Part shown: positions 1 to 10,762 of the stretch, piece after piece
Layout: the number at the start of each line of letters is the position of its first letter
Position numbering within the stretch: position 1 is the stretch's first letter
From: Dipteris shenzhenensis
Taxonomy: Eukaryota > Polypodiophyta > Polypodiopsida > Gleicheniales
NCBI GenBank assembly: GCA_047967505.1
Contig: CM106540.1
Length of the DNA stretch: 64,000 nucleotides
Strand: one strand, 5' to 3'
The notes under the pieces: generated by a model
Told to the model about the DNA's origin: nothing
Seen by the model: only the letters and a program-made list of their open reading frames with translations
The model's database searches: none
Made by a program: the position numbers and the translations under genes

Positions 1-1167
1 AGTCATGTTGGACAAGAATAGACTCGCTGAAAAGGGGTGTGTAGGTGGTATGAACTGGGTGGAAAAATCATGAGAGAGGAGACTTGAAGAGAGGGAAGCA
101 ATGAAATTGAATAGAGAATGAAATGAGGCCCTTACATATCCAGAACCCTGACAATCTTGACAACAAACAATCAACCCAAACTTGCCAAGCATAGAGCTGA
201 TGAACGTAGTCCCCCAAGTTGCAAGAGCAAAAACTTCAAGAAACAAAAGGCAGAAAACTACATGATGGTTACAAAGCTACTCTTTCAAGTTTCAGCTTCA
301 CTAAAAGAGGTCAGCTTATCTCCCATAGATCAAGCAAACTACCTCAGTAGAAGAAATACTCAAATCCTTGGAAAAGAAATGAAACAAAACATGTAAGCAT
401 GTGCACATGAAAAATAGCACCTACTGTGTAAAAAGGATCCTGACTACTGATTTAAAAAAACATCAAGAGAGTGATTGATCAGACCACCTCAGAAAGAGCA
501 AATACCTTGGAGGAGAATGCCCACCCTGGAAGAACAATACTAAATCCAGTTACCAACAAGCCTTTATATACTGAGGTGCAATACTAAAACTCTGGAATTA
601 ATGCCTCCACCTTTTCAAGAGCCAAAACCAGCAGCACTCCGAACCTTCTGGAAAAACGAACACCCACTGACTACCACTAAACATGACCCAAGGGTGTGGA
701 CCAACATTCAAGACAAACCCTGCTAGAGACAAGTCCGATTTAGGAAAAAAAACTGCACAAGCAGAAGATTAGGGTATCGACACAAAAGAAAAAGAATGAA
801 GGGTAGCTGTACCACAAGCTCCCATCTGTTGAAGACTGAAAGCCTGTGTGACTGAAGGATGCCATATCAAAGCAGTAGGGCCAATACTGCAAGAAGAAAA
901 ATGAAGAAGAAAACCCTAAGAATTGAAGAAAGCATTTTAAGAGGGTGCACAGGGAGGGGGGAGGGGAGGGTTTTCTGCCAGGCAGACAAGGTTCAGCCAA
1001 TTGGGAGCAAGCTGGTATGGCTGATGGAGACAATGGCAAGCGAGACATGAGGGACAAGACACAAAGGAAGGATCCGATGGCAGTACAAGAGAATCAACCT
1101 TCTGAAACTTTCCTTGGTGGATATGCATGTGTGCATGCACATGCATGAGGACACATGTGCGCACGCA

Positions 1168-1187
1168 ACACACACACACACACACAT
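1168..1187. repeat. (CA)n microsatellite
   Basis: About ten CA units. It generates spurious Cys/Val-rich reading frames on the minus strand. Confidence 0.9.
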
Positions 1188-1289
1188 ACTTTTTTTCGTG
1201 AAATAGATTTATCCATGGACCAAAAAAAAAGAACAGGTTTTTGCACGTGGCAATTTGTAGTAGGAGAAGTTAGGAAATGCTACCATGTG

Positions 1290-1530
1290 CCACCCTTGGA
1301 CTCTTGGAATTTTACGGACTCATGTACCACAAGCTCTTGGACTACTACCCTTGGAATCTTAGACTACCATGGGCTCTTGGACTACTTCCCTTGGAATACA
1401 GCCCTTGATCTACCACAAGCTCTTGGACTACCACCCTTGGACTCTTAGACTAGACTACCACAAGGCTTTGGACTACCACCCTTGGATTAGGCTACCACCA
1501 CGATCTATGCCACATACCACCCTTGGACTC
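1290..1530. repeat. Minisatellite built on CTTGGACTACCAC
   Basis: Degenerate tandem units of roughly 12-25 bases with the core CTTGGACTACCAC or CCTTGGAATC, repeated about a dozen times. A second block of the same motif lies at 1751-1850, and isolated units occur near 3760. The array lies between and next to copies of the dispersed intron repeat and may be part of the same larger unit. Confidence 0.75.
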
Positions 1531-1547
1531 CTGGGCTATATAACTAG

Positions 1548-2530
1548 ATGAATCCGGGAACATGCCCAAACTCATACTCTAAACACAACACAGTGAGCAA
1601 TTTGAATCTCATGATAGTCACTTATAAGGTTGAAAACCATTAACTCCATCATGCATTGTAGGGACTAGCTACTATAACATCCCCACCAACATCAGCAACG
1701 CCCAAGAGTGGGTCTAGTTCATAGTACAAACATATGCTCTCACAGTCACCATGTCTTGGACTTTTGGACTACCATTACCTCTTAGGCTACCACCTTTGTG
1801 CTCTTGGACTTTTGTGGATTCGTGTACTACTGCAAGCTCTTGGACTACGTGTGGTAAAAGTTCGTCTAGAGGAATCCAAGAACATACCCAAACTCATCCT
1901 CTAAAAACACAACACCATGGGCAATTTCACTCTCTTGATAGTCACTCACAAGGTTGAAAACCATTAACTTCATTACACATAGCCAGAACCAGCTACTATG
2001 ACATCCCCATGTCATCATTGCCCAACAATGAGGGTAGACCATAGTATAAACATATGCGCTCACATATACAAATCTACACACACTGACCCATACTTGAGCA
2101 TACATATATATAAAGGTCTTTATACAAAGTTTTGTCAATACTCCGGAGGTGAAGGTTAGGCTCAACCGCGACAAACACTAATACTAAGTCTCTTCCAACT
2201 AAATCCAAGTAAAAGATCGGTTAGACGATCTAACTGAGTCCTACGGATCACTTTAGATAAAAAGAAGCCAAGTACGGACCAAAACCAGACAAGGTGAAGT
2301 TCGCATGTCTCTTCATACGGTGGGATCAATCTCTAGATGAATATTGGAACGTTCCCGAACTCAATATTGGAACGTTCCCGAACTCATCCTCTAAAATCAC
2401 AACACATAGTGCAGTTTCAATTTCATGATAGTCACTCACACGTTGAAAATCATAAACTCCATCCCACATAGCAGGGACAAACTTCTATGACATCCCCACC
2501 AACTTTATCAACATATAAATGTCAATATAC
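1548..2530. repeat. Dispersed intron repeat, copies a-c
   Basis: Three diverged direct copies begin near 1548, 1866 and 2330, each about 170-200 bases. Shared landmarks in order are a CCAAACTCAT box (CCGAACTCAT in the third copy), a TAAA..CACAACAC box, GATAGTCACT, GTTGAAAA..AT, ACTCCATC/ACTTCATT, CTACTATGACATCCCCA and, in two copies, an ACAAACATATGC tail. The third copy carries an 18-base internal duplication (AATATTGGAACGTTCCCG). No coding potential is visible. Confidence 0.7.
1751..1850. repeat. Second block of CTTGGACTACCA minisatellite
   Basis: About six units with the TTGGACT core, placed between dispersed-repeat copies a and b. Confidence 0.6.
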
Positions 2531-2724
2531 ACATATGTGTGTCTATGTGTGTGCAAACAATATACTCTAAACACTATGCTCTTTTAAGTTTCCTGAAATT
2601 ATGTGCAAAAGTGAATCTATCCATACTTTCATAAGACTATCATATATCCACCATACAATTTCGGGATTCTTTCAGAAGCAAAGGCACAATTCAAAGATAA
2701 TCTGCCTCAAAATAAGACTATCAC

Positions 2725-2791
2725 CTTGTCCATCTTTCCCAAGTCCAACCCCTCAAAGTTCTTTAGAGTCAAATGTGGCGGTAGAACAAAC
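2725..2791 (-). CDS. GLO: Glycolate oxidase exon 6
   Basis: 67 bases coding for the [22 protein letters not shown] stretch (22 whole codons after one shared base). Acceptor TTTTACAG, donor GTGATA. It is the last exon found; the donor is intact, so a further exon is expected outside the window. Confidence 0.9.
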
Positions 2792-5700
2792 CTGTAAAAG
2801 GCATAAAAAGCCCAAGTCTCATGTTAACAATATCGTAAGCTTTGCTTAATCCCAATAAAAAACAAACGAATACAGGGATCAATAGAAAATTTGCAACAAG
2901 AAAAAAAATATAGAGTGTCCTACCTATTTTTAATATCAGCCTCTCTTCGTCCCAAGCGAGGTGTGTCCACAGTGAGGGCAATTGCCTTGAAACCAGCCCT
3001 TTCAGCTCTACGAACAAGCTGAGCCACCACATGTCGGTCCTTGTAAACCTGATTTCACAGAATTCTAAACCATTGGATATCAAAGAAGCCTGTAACTTCA
3101 AGCAAAGCAAGAAAATGAAAGGCCCAAAGAACTAAAATAGTAGTTACGCATATTACCAAGATGGAAGTTAAGAACCTGCCCAAACTCTTGTAAAGCAAAA
3201 CAGAACATGCAGTTTAGAAGTCACCACAAAACTAGAACCATCAACTTCATTATGCATAGGGGATTGCCTACGATTACATCAGTAGATTCATCAGTTCCCA
3301 TGAGATGGTAATCCGTGTAGCTACACATATTACCTGGATGAAAGTTAAGAACCTGCCCAAACTCTTGTAAAGCAAAACCAAACATGCAATTTTGAAGTCA
3401 CCACGAAACTACAACCATCAACTTCATCACGCATAGGGGACTACCTACCATACATCAACATATTCATCAGTTTCCAAGGGTTAATAATCCATATAGATAC
3501 CCTCAAAGAAGTAATGCATGCCCATACTGATATTCACAAACTGTTATACAAGACGAAATGAGCAGAAACAGCTTCAACGTTGTCAGTCACTACAACACAA
3601 CAAATTATTACTATGACAGCCCCAACTTCATAACAAGTAATGTACAAGAAAACAAGCAAATACTGTTGCTTGCAAACTCATTATAAAAAATTAATTTAGC
3701 TGAAAAAGCTATTACTTTAACAGTCCCAACCTCATGTGTCCAATAATGGCTCTTGGACCAAGTTCTCTTGGACTATCTCATCATCAAGTAGAACAGACTA
3801 GCATACATTAAATAACATAATTTTGTATAGGTTCTGGAACAAAGGGCTAAGTCACTCATCATGAAGGCAGGCTATAGAGGGGAAGTTACTTGTACAACAT
3901 TAGCTTATTGAGAATTCACCCATCCAAGTTGAAAAATGACTGCATAGCCTTTGATGTGGGATTGCATACAACTCGAGAAATTTAAAACAACATAGAATCA
4001 GACTTTGTAAGCCATATGCCAGTATAATAATTGACAACAGAAAATCCGAAAACCACAGTCTAATATTCTATCTTTAAAAACTCACATAAAGCTGGAAGAA
4101 ACGGATTCCAGGACCAGTTGCAGCAACTTCTTCAACACTACTGGTTGCCCAAGAAGAGAGTGTCTGCATCAGAAGGAAAAGTAAATTGAAAACATGAAAA
4201 TTCAACAAAAACGGAGGCAGACATTAAAATATAAGAAGCTCTACCATACTGAACTCTAAATCATCAGTTCATGAATGCCGAGCCAACAATTCCAACAGCC
4301 ACATTGAAGATGCAACAACTTCGTCCTACATATTTTTTTCAGGAAAGTTTAACTTCCTACAGATCCAACCATACCAAAAGACTCAAGGAAACATATATTA
4401 CACCTCTTGGAACTCGATCCATAGGGATAGACTACTGCATCACAAGTCTAACCGCCTTCCAGATAAGCCACAGTCACATTCACGGAGGAGCGTTAAACAC
4501 GTCATCTATTTTTTCAAAAGATAATAATAATTCCTTTCCAGAAACTCTACAAAGAGGTGTTTTTCCAAAGTGAGCAATGGACTGTAGGAAAGACCCATGC
4601 TAGAAAGAGTTGCATTTTACCAAATTCAAATTCAGATAAGCCAGAACGTCTAATATGCTGTTTCTAAACCTCAACTTATTCCATCTCTCTTTATAGATAG
4701 CCTTAAATGCCATGACTGACATTTGGCCAACTTCTAGAGGCCAGGGTTGTCATAGGATGAACAAAATCTCCCTAACTCAAGGTGCTTGATCTTGATTACA
4801 TCTACAGATCAAAAGGGTTCTGAATGATTAAGGATAATGCACATTCTGAATGATTTACAATCTCGATCACAATATAAACAAAGATGGATCTTAAAAATGA
4901 AGTGCGAACACCTGTAGCTAAGCATATATAACGCAGAAAAGCCAGAACACATTGAGGTAGATGTGGCAAAGCTAGGAATACAGTGAGTCCAAGGACACTT
5001 AAAAATATTGCAATCATGTTCATCATCTGGGTAAGAACCTGTGCGATGGACGAATGAGTTCTCTCTTGTTAAAGAAAGATTCACCATTGAAACAACAAGT
5101 TCCATATGACTATTAAAGCGGTACAGTCCTTGCATTACAATTGTGGTTACTTACCATAATTGAGCCAGCAGCTGATACAGCTCTCGCAGTTGCCAGCTCA
5201 CCTGAAAAGTTGTGGCTTAGAATGATTGAAAGGACAAGCAGCAAAACACCCAAAAAGTTATTGTCTTTATTACCTTCTGGATGGGCCATTTTCTGCATTG
5301 CAGTGGGAGCTACCATAATTGGCATGGAAATCTTGAATCCCAAAATGGTTGTAGTCAAATCAACTTTAGACACATCAATAAGAATGCGAGGGCGAAACCT
5401 GCAGTAACAATTCATAGTCAATCAAAGCTTTTTTATTGCAAGTGACCATGTTCTCCTAATTGCAAGCCCTTAGCAACCCGTAATGACAACAATAATACAA
5501 TGATACACTTAAGCTTATACGAGAGAAGGTTAAGTTTTCCAATGAGGATGCTGCTCATCTTCCAAATAGGAGATTCTGAATGAGAAGCGAAAAATAATAG
5601 TTGCACTCATTTAAGAGGTCAGAGTGAAATGCTCAGTTGAAAAGGGAGTAAATCAATTAGGCAATCAGACGTTATAATATCGTGTAATGCATCGTCTAGG

Positions 5701-6088
5701 AGTTCGACAAATACAACTCAAAACACGGATTACAATAGACAATATAGTAGACAAGAATTATTATATCTACTCTAGTCATCGTCTATTGGCAAGCCAAGTG
5801 TAACTTTGTCGCACTATAGCCTTCCGAGACATCCTAACGGTTTAACAACACCAAAATCCCCAAATCTGAAGCTGAAGTTTTCAAAACAATTGTAATTATT
5901 AGAGAACAGCAATATCGATAGACAGCTGGCTAAAGTAACGCTTACCATATCCTCTCAAAGGCGTGTCTGTTGTCCTTCAATGTATATTGGTCCTCGGCAC
6001 CAGAAGCATAGTAGTCATACACCATTTTCGGCAGTTTTTCCTTTGCCAATACATCATATTCGGACACATTGACCACCATGGTAGACAT
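2725..6088 (-). CDS. GLO: Peroxisomal glycolate oxidase ((S)-2-hydroxy-acid oxidase), 5' half of gene, six exons
   Basis: FMN-dependent oxidation of glycolate to glyoxylate with H2O2 release, a photorespiratory step in peroxisomes. Exons in transcript order are 6088-5946, 5398-5274, 5201-5155, 4163-4086, 3048-2924 and 2791-2725. All introns are GT-AG and phases join exactly, giving 195 residues. Diagnostic stretches are [79 protein letters not shown] and [15 protein letters not shown]. These are the N-terminal barrel strands, including the FMN-contacting PTAMQ loop and substrate Tyr. Family members are about 367-370 residues, so the catalytic His/Arg and C-terminal peroxisomal signal are missing from the window. 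The start is ATG at 6088 or, three codons later in the same frame, at 6079; an in-frame stop lies 22 codons upstream of the first. Family assignment is very secure; whether the gene is intact is unknown. Confidence 0.93.
2924..3048 (-). CDS. GLO: Glycolate oxidase exon 5
   Basis: 125 bases coding from [19 protein letters not shown] to READIKN plus two bases of an Arg codon. It carries the highly conserved [13 protein letters not shown] segment, with the Thr and Asp of the second FMN/substrate shell. Confidence 0.95.
3150..3490. repeat. Tandem duplication of the dispersed repeat in glycolate oxidase intron 4 (copies d, e)
   Basis: Two adjacent ~175-base units share the run GTTAAGAACCTGCCCAAACT, then CTTGTAAAGCAAAAC, GAAGTCACCAC, ATCAACTTCAT and GCATAGGGGA. 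They are related to copies a-c in intron 6 through the CCCAAACTC, GTCAC and ACTTCAT..GCATA landmarks. Shorter related pieces follow near 3560-3640 and 3700-3775. All lie between exons 5 and 4. Confidence 0.7.
4086..4163 (-). CDS. GLO: Glycolate oxidase exon 4
   Basis: 78 bases, 26 codons, [19 protein letters not shown] to FFQLY. In family members the Ser/Thr-rich start contacts FMN and the FQLY segment supplies a Gln and the second active-site Tyr. Acceptor TGATGCAG, donor GTGAG. Confidence 0.95.
5155..5201 (-). CDS. GLO: Glycolate oxidase exon 3
   Basis: 47 bases coding [15 protein letters not shown] after two shared bases of Gly. Acceptor TTTTCAG, donor GTAAGT. Too short to be found as a stand-alone reading frame; placed by phase and family conservation. 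Confidence 0.93.
5274..5398 (-). CDS. GLO: Glycolate oxidase exon 2
   Basis: 125 bases coding [18 protein letters not shown] to QKMAHPE. Contains the [13 protein letters not shown] signature of alpha-hydroxy-acid oxidases. Acceptor TACTGCAG, donor GTAATA. Confidence 0.96.
5946..6088 (-). CDS. GLO: Glycolate oxidase exon 1 (coding part)
   Basis: Codes for an N-terminus with the [20 protein letters not shown] run, then [15 protein letters not shown] and the first two bases of a Trp codon. Angiosperm proteins start close to the NVTEYDAIAK segment, so either in-frame ATG (6088 or 6079) is acceptable. Donor GTAAG. The 5' UTR upstream was not delimited. Confidence 0.92.
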
Positions 6089-6895
6089 TGCTCTACGTCG
6101 AATGTCCTCAACTAAACTTCCTAGCTCGTTGATGTCAATCTACCATCGAAGGAGCGCAGTTCAAGAAAGAGCGTCACTGCTTCACAGATTTCAACGCCTG
6201 TTAATGCGACATGATTTTCTTTGCAGAGTCGGAAAACAACTAGAGAAAGCAGATAGCAGGAACTAGAGCAAGTAGAGCAACACAATCAAGGAGATAGCAG
6301 CGTCAATAGGTTGAAATGAACCGTCAACACACAAAACAAGGCCGTTGGCAACTTCTGCAAAGAGTCTGAACTACCAAACTACTCGGCAGCTGACGTAAAC
6401 CGCCCAGGAGTGGTATAAAATCTGCTACAAAAGGAGACTTGACAAACGTGGTGAAGCAAAGTTCAGAGGGGCAAAAAGAGCTCCGAGGGTCTGCGGGAAA
6501 AGGCAGTACCTGAAGGCGGGGACGAGGGTGGTGATACTACAAATGGGCAGCCATCGGAGCAAGCAAAGTAAGCGGCATAACAAATGGGCGATGATGGGAT
6601 GGGAAGAGGAGGAGGAGAAGATGAGGGTGAGGAGAAGATAATAACAATAATAATGAAAGGAGCAGAAAATTGTGGTCCGCAAAAATTCAAGCGTCGGAGG
6701 ATGGCTATAGACAAAGGGGAGGTCCCAGCGATCTGGTTCAATCCTGGTCGATCTGTGGGTGGTGAGCGAGAGATGGAGGGAAGCAGGTCGAATGGGGAGC
6801 GGCCTCGTGGACTGGCGACGCAGAAGTTGGAAAGTTGGCTTTTTTCTAAAGTTTCTTTCGTGCAAAGCTTTGGAGTTTACAGCTTTGCATGGTTG

Positions 6896-6904
6896 AATAT
6901 ATAA
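6896..6904 (-). promoter_or_regulatory. Possible TATA element for glycolate oxidase
   Basis: On the minus strand the sequence reads TTATATATTC. It lies about 0.8 kb upstream of the coding start, so a long leader or a 5' UTR intron would be needed. No transcript evidence. Confidence 0.15.
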
Positions 6905-7319
6905 TCAATCGATCGCCACCGCTCGATCTTCACCCTTGGATTCTATCGTCCATTCGTCACGCCCACCAATCATTAACTCGTTACAGTACAAACAATTCGA
7001 TCTCAAACTCTTCGCGAATCTACCGGACTCATTTTATCGCCGCCCGCTGTGCACAAGCTTTGGAGCTTGCATGGTTTGAATCAAATCAATCGCCACCGCT
7101 CGATCTTCACCCTTGGATTCCATCGTCTCCATCCGTCACGCCCACCTCACCACCCAATCTTTTTAAACAGTTTAACTCGTCGATCTTCTCTCATCTTTGG
7201 GTGAGTCTTCCCGAATCCTCCACTGCCATCCATGACACCATCGCTCTCCTCCTCTAGATATAATCAAGACCACCACCACAAGGGCTTCTTTCCACATAGG
7301 GCCGTGCGCTGGCAGTGCG

Positions 7320-7545
7320 AGCAGATGGGTGGCAAAACGAGTCCGCAGAATTTTGGTGGATCCTCTCTTTGCACTGAAAGCTGCGACAAACACCTCATGT
7401 ATCTGCCCAAATGAGTGCACCTGAATGCGATGGGGGTTGCGAGCAGATGCATGGCAAAAAGAGTCCACAAAATTTTTGTTTTTTGCACCAAAAGCTGAAA
7501 GAGACCTCAAGTGTCAGCTGAATCTACACAAATGTGTGCACGATC
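7320..7545. repeat. Tandem pair of ~122-base units
   Basis: Units start at 7320 and 7442 with the frame GAGCAGATG..TGGCAAAA.GAGTCC.CA.AATTTT. A CACTGAAAGCTG/CACCAAAAGCTG box and a TCTGCCCAAATGAGTGCAC/TCTACACAAATGTGTGCAC box follow. It sits between copies 2 and 3 of the upstream repeat. Two overlapping minus-strand frames here are by-products of the repeat. Confidence 0.65.
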
Positions 7546-7799
7546 TACCCTGCATGGATCCTGCAAACCTTAGAGTTTCCATCGATTGAACAATCAATCC
7601 TTTCACTTCCCCACCACTCGATCTTGGCCCTTGGATTCCATCATGAATTAATTGTTAACTCATTGTATAATTCCATCCTCTTTCAACTTTTGGCGAATCT
7701 ATCGAAATCCTTCACCATATCCATCAATGTCACCATTGCTCCATCCCTTAGATCCTACCTTTGGAATCAGACCGCCACGTTTTCCTTAGACTCAATGCA

Positions 7800-8866
7800 C
7801 ACAACGCCAAGAATGCGTGGTTGGTGACTGGTTTTGGAGGCGGGCACACATTTCAAGGCCTATTTCGAGCACATTGATGCGCACATTGGCAGTTCGATTC
7901 TGGAGGGTGCAGATTTGAGCATTTGTGTGCCATTACTCCTCGTAGTTGCCATGTGGCTCCTACTCTCTCCAACCAATGAAAATTGGCCACCTGCAACTCT
8001 GCAGCTCACATAGAGCTCCCTACAAGTAGTCACATGGTCCAGTAAGCTCCATCAGATGCATTAAAGGCATCGTGATTTCAATTCACGCGAAATAAAATCA
8101 TTTAGGGTTTGAGAGTCGCACCAAGGACGCATTCTCAATCTCATGTGCACTAACCCCCTTACCCATGCTCCGCTCCACCAAACTATAGCTCTACTAGCAA
8201 CCAGTCTCCACTTGCTCTAAAGTAGCAAATCTAGGGCCAACTTCCCTGTGCATGCTAGTGGTGCTCACCCAATCCACAAGGAAAAATTGGGCCCCATAGA
8301 GTATTGATGATGGCTCGATTATAATCCCTAGTAGTCCAATGCCAACCCAGCTCAACATTCCACCCCTAGATTGGCATATCTGGTTGAGATTTTTGTTAGA
8401 GATCCCATAAGTCCAAAGAAGGGCTAAGTAGGTGTCAGCTAGTGCAACCAGGAATGGAAGGTTTTTAGCATCGACTTCAAACACACAAGGATGTGATTTC
8501 CCCTTTCATCTCTTCCACCCAATCGACGAGCTCCCCAACGCTAAACTAGCGACTCGAGGAGATCCTCTAACCTACTCGATGATCCTATCTAGCAAAGGGG
8601 CATTGCTCACATCTGTAAAAGCGGCAAGAAGGCATTTCTTATTAGAGTGAGGGTTGCAAGAGAAATTGACAATATGACACTATAGGATTCATCAATAATC
8701 ATATGAGAAAATAGTGAAGACTAAGTACAAGATTGGGTCCAATCCGTCCCCTTTAAATGGTGGAAGTACTTATATTTGTATTGAAAAGAAAAGGCGCCAA
8801 ACATTTCATACTAAAAATAAGCGCACACAAAAATATCCCTTCTCCACAATTTGGACTTACAAACAT
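7800..8866. other. Intergenic stretch, nothing recognised
   Basis: Short open frames of 70-96 codons occur on both strands (for example 8194-8484 minus and 8432-8650 plus). They overlap one another and match no family I recognise. No repeat boundary or RNA gene seen. Confidence 0.5.
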
Positions 8867-9865
8867 AACTCAATGAATCTGAGATAATCTAGGGCTTGGT
8901 ATTAAAAAGCAAAGGAGCCAAAAATGGCACACTAAAAAAATCCCTTTTCTAGAAGGACTCTCTAATTACCTTGCAAAAACACTCGTTGATAACGCAAGGC
9001 TTTGTATGTTGAAATGAGAGCAATAGCTCATACAAGAATGGGAGAACATGGTATTTATGTGCATCCTCAATCATGGTTTAGCCCATAAGAATTAAAAGTT
9101 GGATACTTGGACAAAGTGACCTCCATTTCCGAGCCCCTCTCTTCCCTCTTGCATGCACACTACACCTTCCCTCAACGCGCACACCTCTTGCACCCCATTC
9201 TCCCCACCCCCCTTTCATGGAGGGTTGTGTTTGGCTAAATGGAGAGGGGGTAATCTCCACTAAAGGATTCAGGAAATCTTGAATAAGGCTATGCCTGAGG
9301 GTTTCCCACAAGAAATCTTGAATAAGGCTATGACTAAGGGTTTCCCCCAAGAACTAGAAGATGGAAGAAGATCCTAAATGCTACGAGGAGCCAAAAGCAA
9401 GTAATGTTGGCATGTATCGGAGTGCAAGATATGTGTTGTGATGTGGTAGAATGAGTTTGATTCTCACATTACATGAGAAGAACTACAGAGCTATGCTGCA
9501 AGTAGAAAAACAAACAAATAAATTATGAATAACTCTCTCTCTCTAAAAGAAGGGATACTAAGGCAAGAAAAAGTAGACATAGAAAACTCAAGTAAAGGTT
9601 CCATAACTGCAAATATAGGCATTAAAATTTGTTGGGAAGGAATCAAGATGTCAATGGGTTATAGAGAAACCCTCTAGACATCTCTTGACTGTTGTAAAGC
9701 TAAGAAAAGTTTACCAATCTCTTTCTTTCTCTCAAAAATCCTTGCTTTCTCTTGTTGTAAAGTTGGAAATCTTTTCACCAATCTTTTTCTTTCTCTCACA
9801 AATATTTTCAACTTTTTACCATCACTTAGGAATGCTTACAAACCCCTATAGGCCTCAATATGGAG

Positions 9866-9870
9866 GTTTT
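9866..9870. repeat. Target-site duplication GTTTT, left of copia-1
   Basis: GTTTT here and at 14560-14564 flank copia-1. The uninterrupted copy B reads GGAGGTTTTGATACC, a single GTTTT, as expected for a 5-bp duplication. Confidence 0.75.
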
Positions 9871-10092
9871 ATTAAGAAAAAAAACAAGAAGAGAGATATA
9901 GGAAGCAACCAGGAGGGAGCAACAATCTCCTCCACAATCAGCTCATATTCACCCCACACAATACTATTGAACACTACTAAGGTCACACCCATACATAGTA
10001 GATAAGAACTAACTATGGTTGAGTCAGTGTGACTCACCTTATTCACCTACTCACACAACAAGAACAATAACCGAGAGCTTGATTCCCAACAC
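9871..10092 (-). repeat. copia-1 3' LTR (left)
   Basis: 222 bases, ending in CCCAACAC on the plus strand followed by the polypurine tract complement CTCCCCCTCAAGCTC (10093-10107). The canonical TG..CA ends are not exact: with the GTTTT duplication the plus-strand ends read ATTAAG..CAACAC. Confidence 0.88.
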
Positions 10093-10104
10093 TCCCCCTC
10101 AAGC

Positions 10105-10762
10105 TCAAGTAGGGAGCATAACACCAAGTAGCTCTCTAAAGTATGTAAACTTATCTCTACCCAATGACTTGGTAAATATATCTGTAACCTGATCTTCAGT
10201 CTTCACATGTATGAGATCAATCTTCTTTGATAACACCATCTCTCTGATGAAGTGGTAGTGTACCTCAATATGCTTAGTTCTAGCATGATAAACCGGATTA
10301 CTTGCCAACCGCACACTACTCATGTTACCACAATAAAGTCTGACTGGTTTTTCCACATGCAGTCCCAAATCCTGTAAAAGCTTCTGAAGCCAAGCAATCT
10401 CACATGTAGCCAATGCTGTGCACACCTCTGTACTCTACTTCTATACTAGACAATGCTACTGTGGGTTGCTTTTTACTACTCCAACTCACCACTGCACTAC
10501 CAAGGCTGAATGCATAACCACTAGTGGATCTCCTATCATAGGCACATCCTACCCAATCTGCATCTGTGTATCCAACCAGTTCTATATCCTTTCCATACTC
10601 ATAAAAGAGTCCATACTGATACGTTGCCTTGACATAGTGCATAATCCTCCTCACTGCATCCAAGTGAGGCTTCCGTGGCTTCTGCATAAACTGACTAATG
10701 AGTCCCACAGCATATATTAAATTTGGCCTGGTAATAGTCAAATAAATCAAGCTTCCAACCAT
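10105..10762 (-). pseudogene. copia-1 RNase H region
   Basis: Two overlapping frames (10762-10400, 10425-10105) make up the end of copia Pol. It opens with the ITRPNLIYAVGLISQFM segment before RNase H. Then come YTDADWVG, DRRSTSGYAF and [15 protein letters not shown]. The E-A-EYR motif (here IEVEYRG) and [13 protein letters not shown] follow. The frame changes near 10410-10425. The C-terminus ends in the purine tract, as is normal for copia. Confidence 0.85.

Larger units (their letters stand above)
1..2724 (-). other. Glycolate oxidase intron 6 (at least this long), repeat-filled
   Basis: Everything left of exon 6 of the glycolate oxidase gene. I searched the minus strand for the expected next exons (the region with the substrate-binding and catalytic His/Arg residues and the phosphate-binding end) and found none. 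The stretch is therefore either a very long intron that leaves the window or sequence beyond a truncated gene. It holds a CA microsatellite, a minisatellite and three copies of a dispersed repeat, each listed separately. Nothing recognisable lies in 1-1160. Confidence 0.5.
6885..7780. repeat. Three diverged direct repeats upstream of glycolate oxidase
   Basis: Copies begin near 6885, 7066 and 7549. They share a GCATGG..GAAT(C)AATC start, then (C)GCCACCGCTCGATCTTCACC or its variant, CTTGGATTC(C/T)ATCGTC, an AACTCGTT/AACTCATT box and a TCTTCGCGAATCTA box. Copies 1 and 2 are the closest pair. They lie where the minus-strand promoter would be. A minus-strand TATATATTC at about 6896-6904 could be the TATA box, which would put the start of transcription near 6870, but this is only a motif match. 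Confidence 0.65.

Noticed and set aside
740-1187. Minus-strand frames including Cys/Val runs
   Set aside because: The Cys/Val runs come from the CA microsatellite; the remainder has no family resemblance.
6425-6904. 146-codon minus frame and 106-codon plus frame upstream of glycolate oxidase
   Set aside because: Compositional (Ser/Leu/Pro runs from TCCTCC and AGGAGG stretches) and mutually overlapping; more likely leader or promoter sequence.
8194-8484. 96-codon minus frame with hydrophobic stretches, considered as a LINE RT piece
   Set aside because: No YADD, no endonuclease or RT landmark, and no extension on either side.
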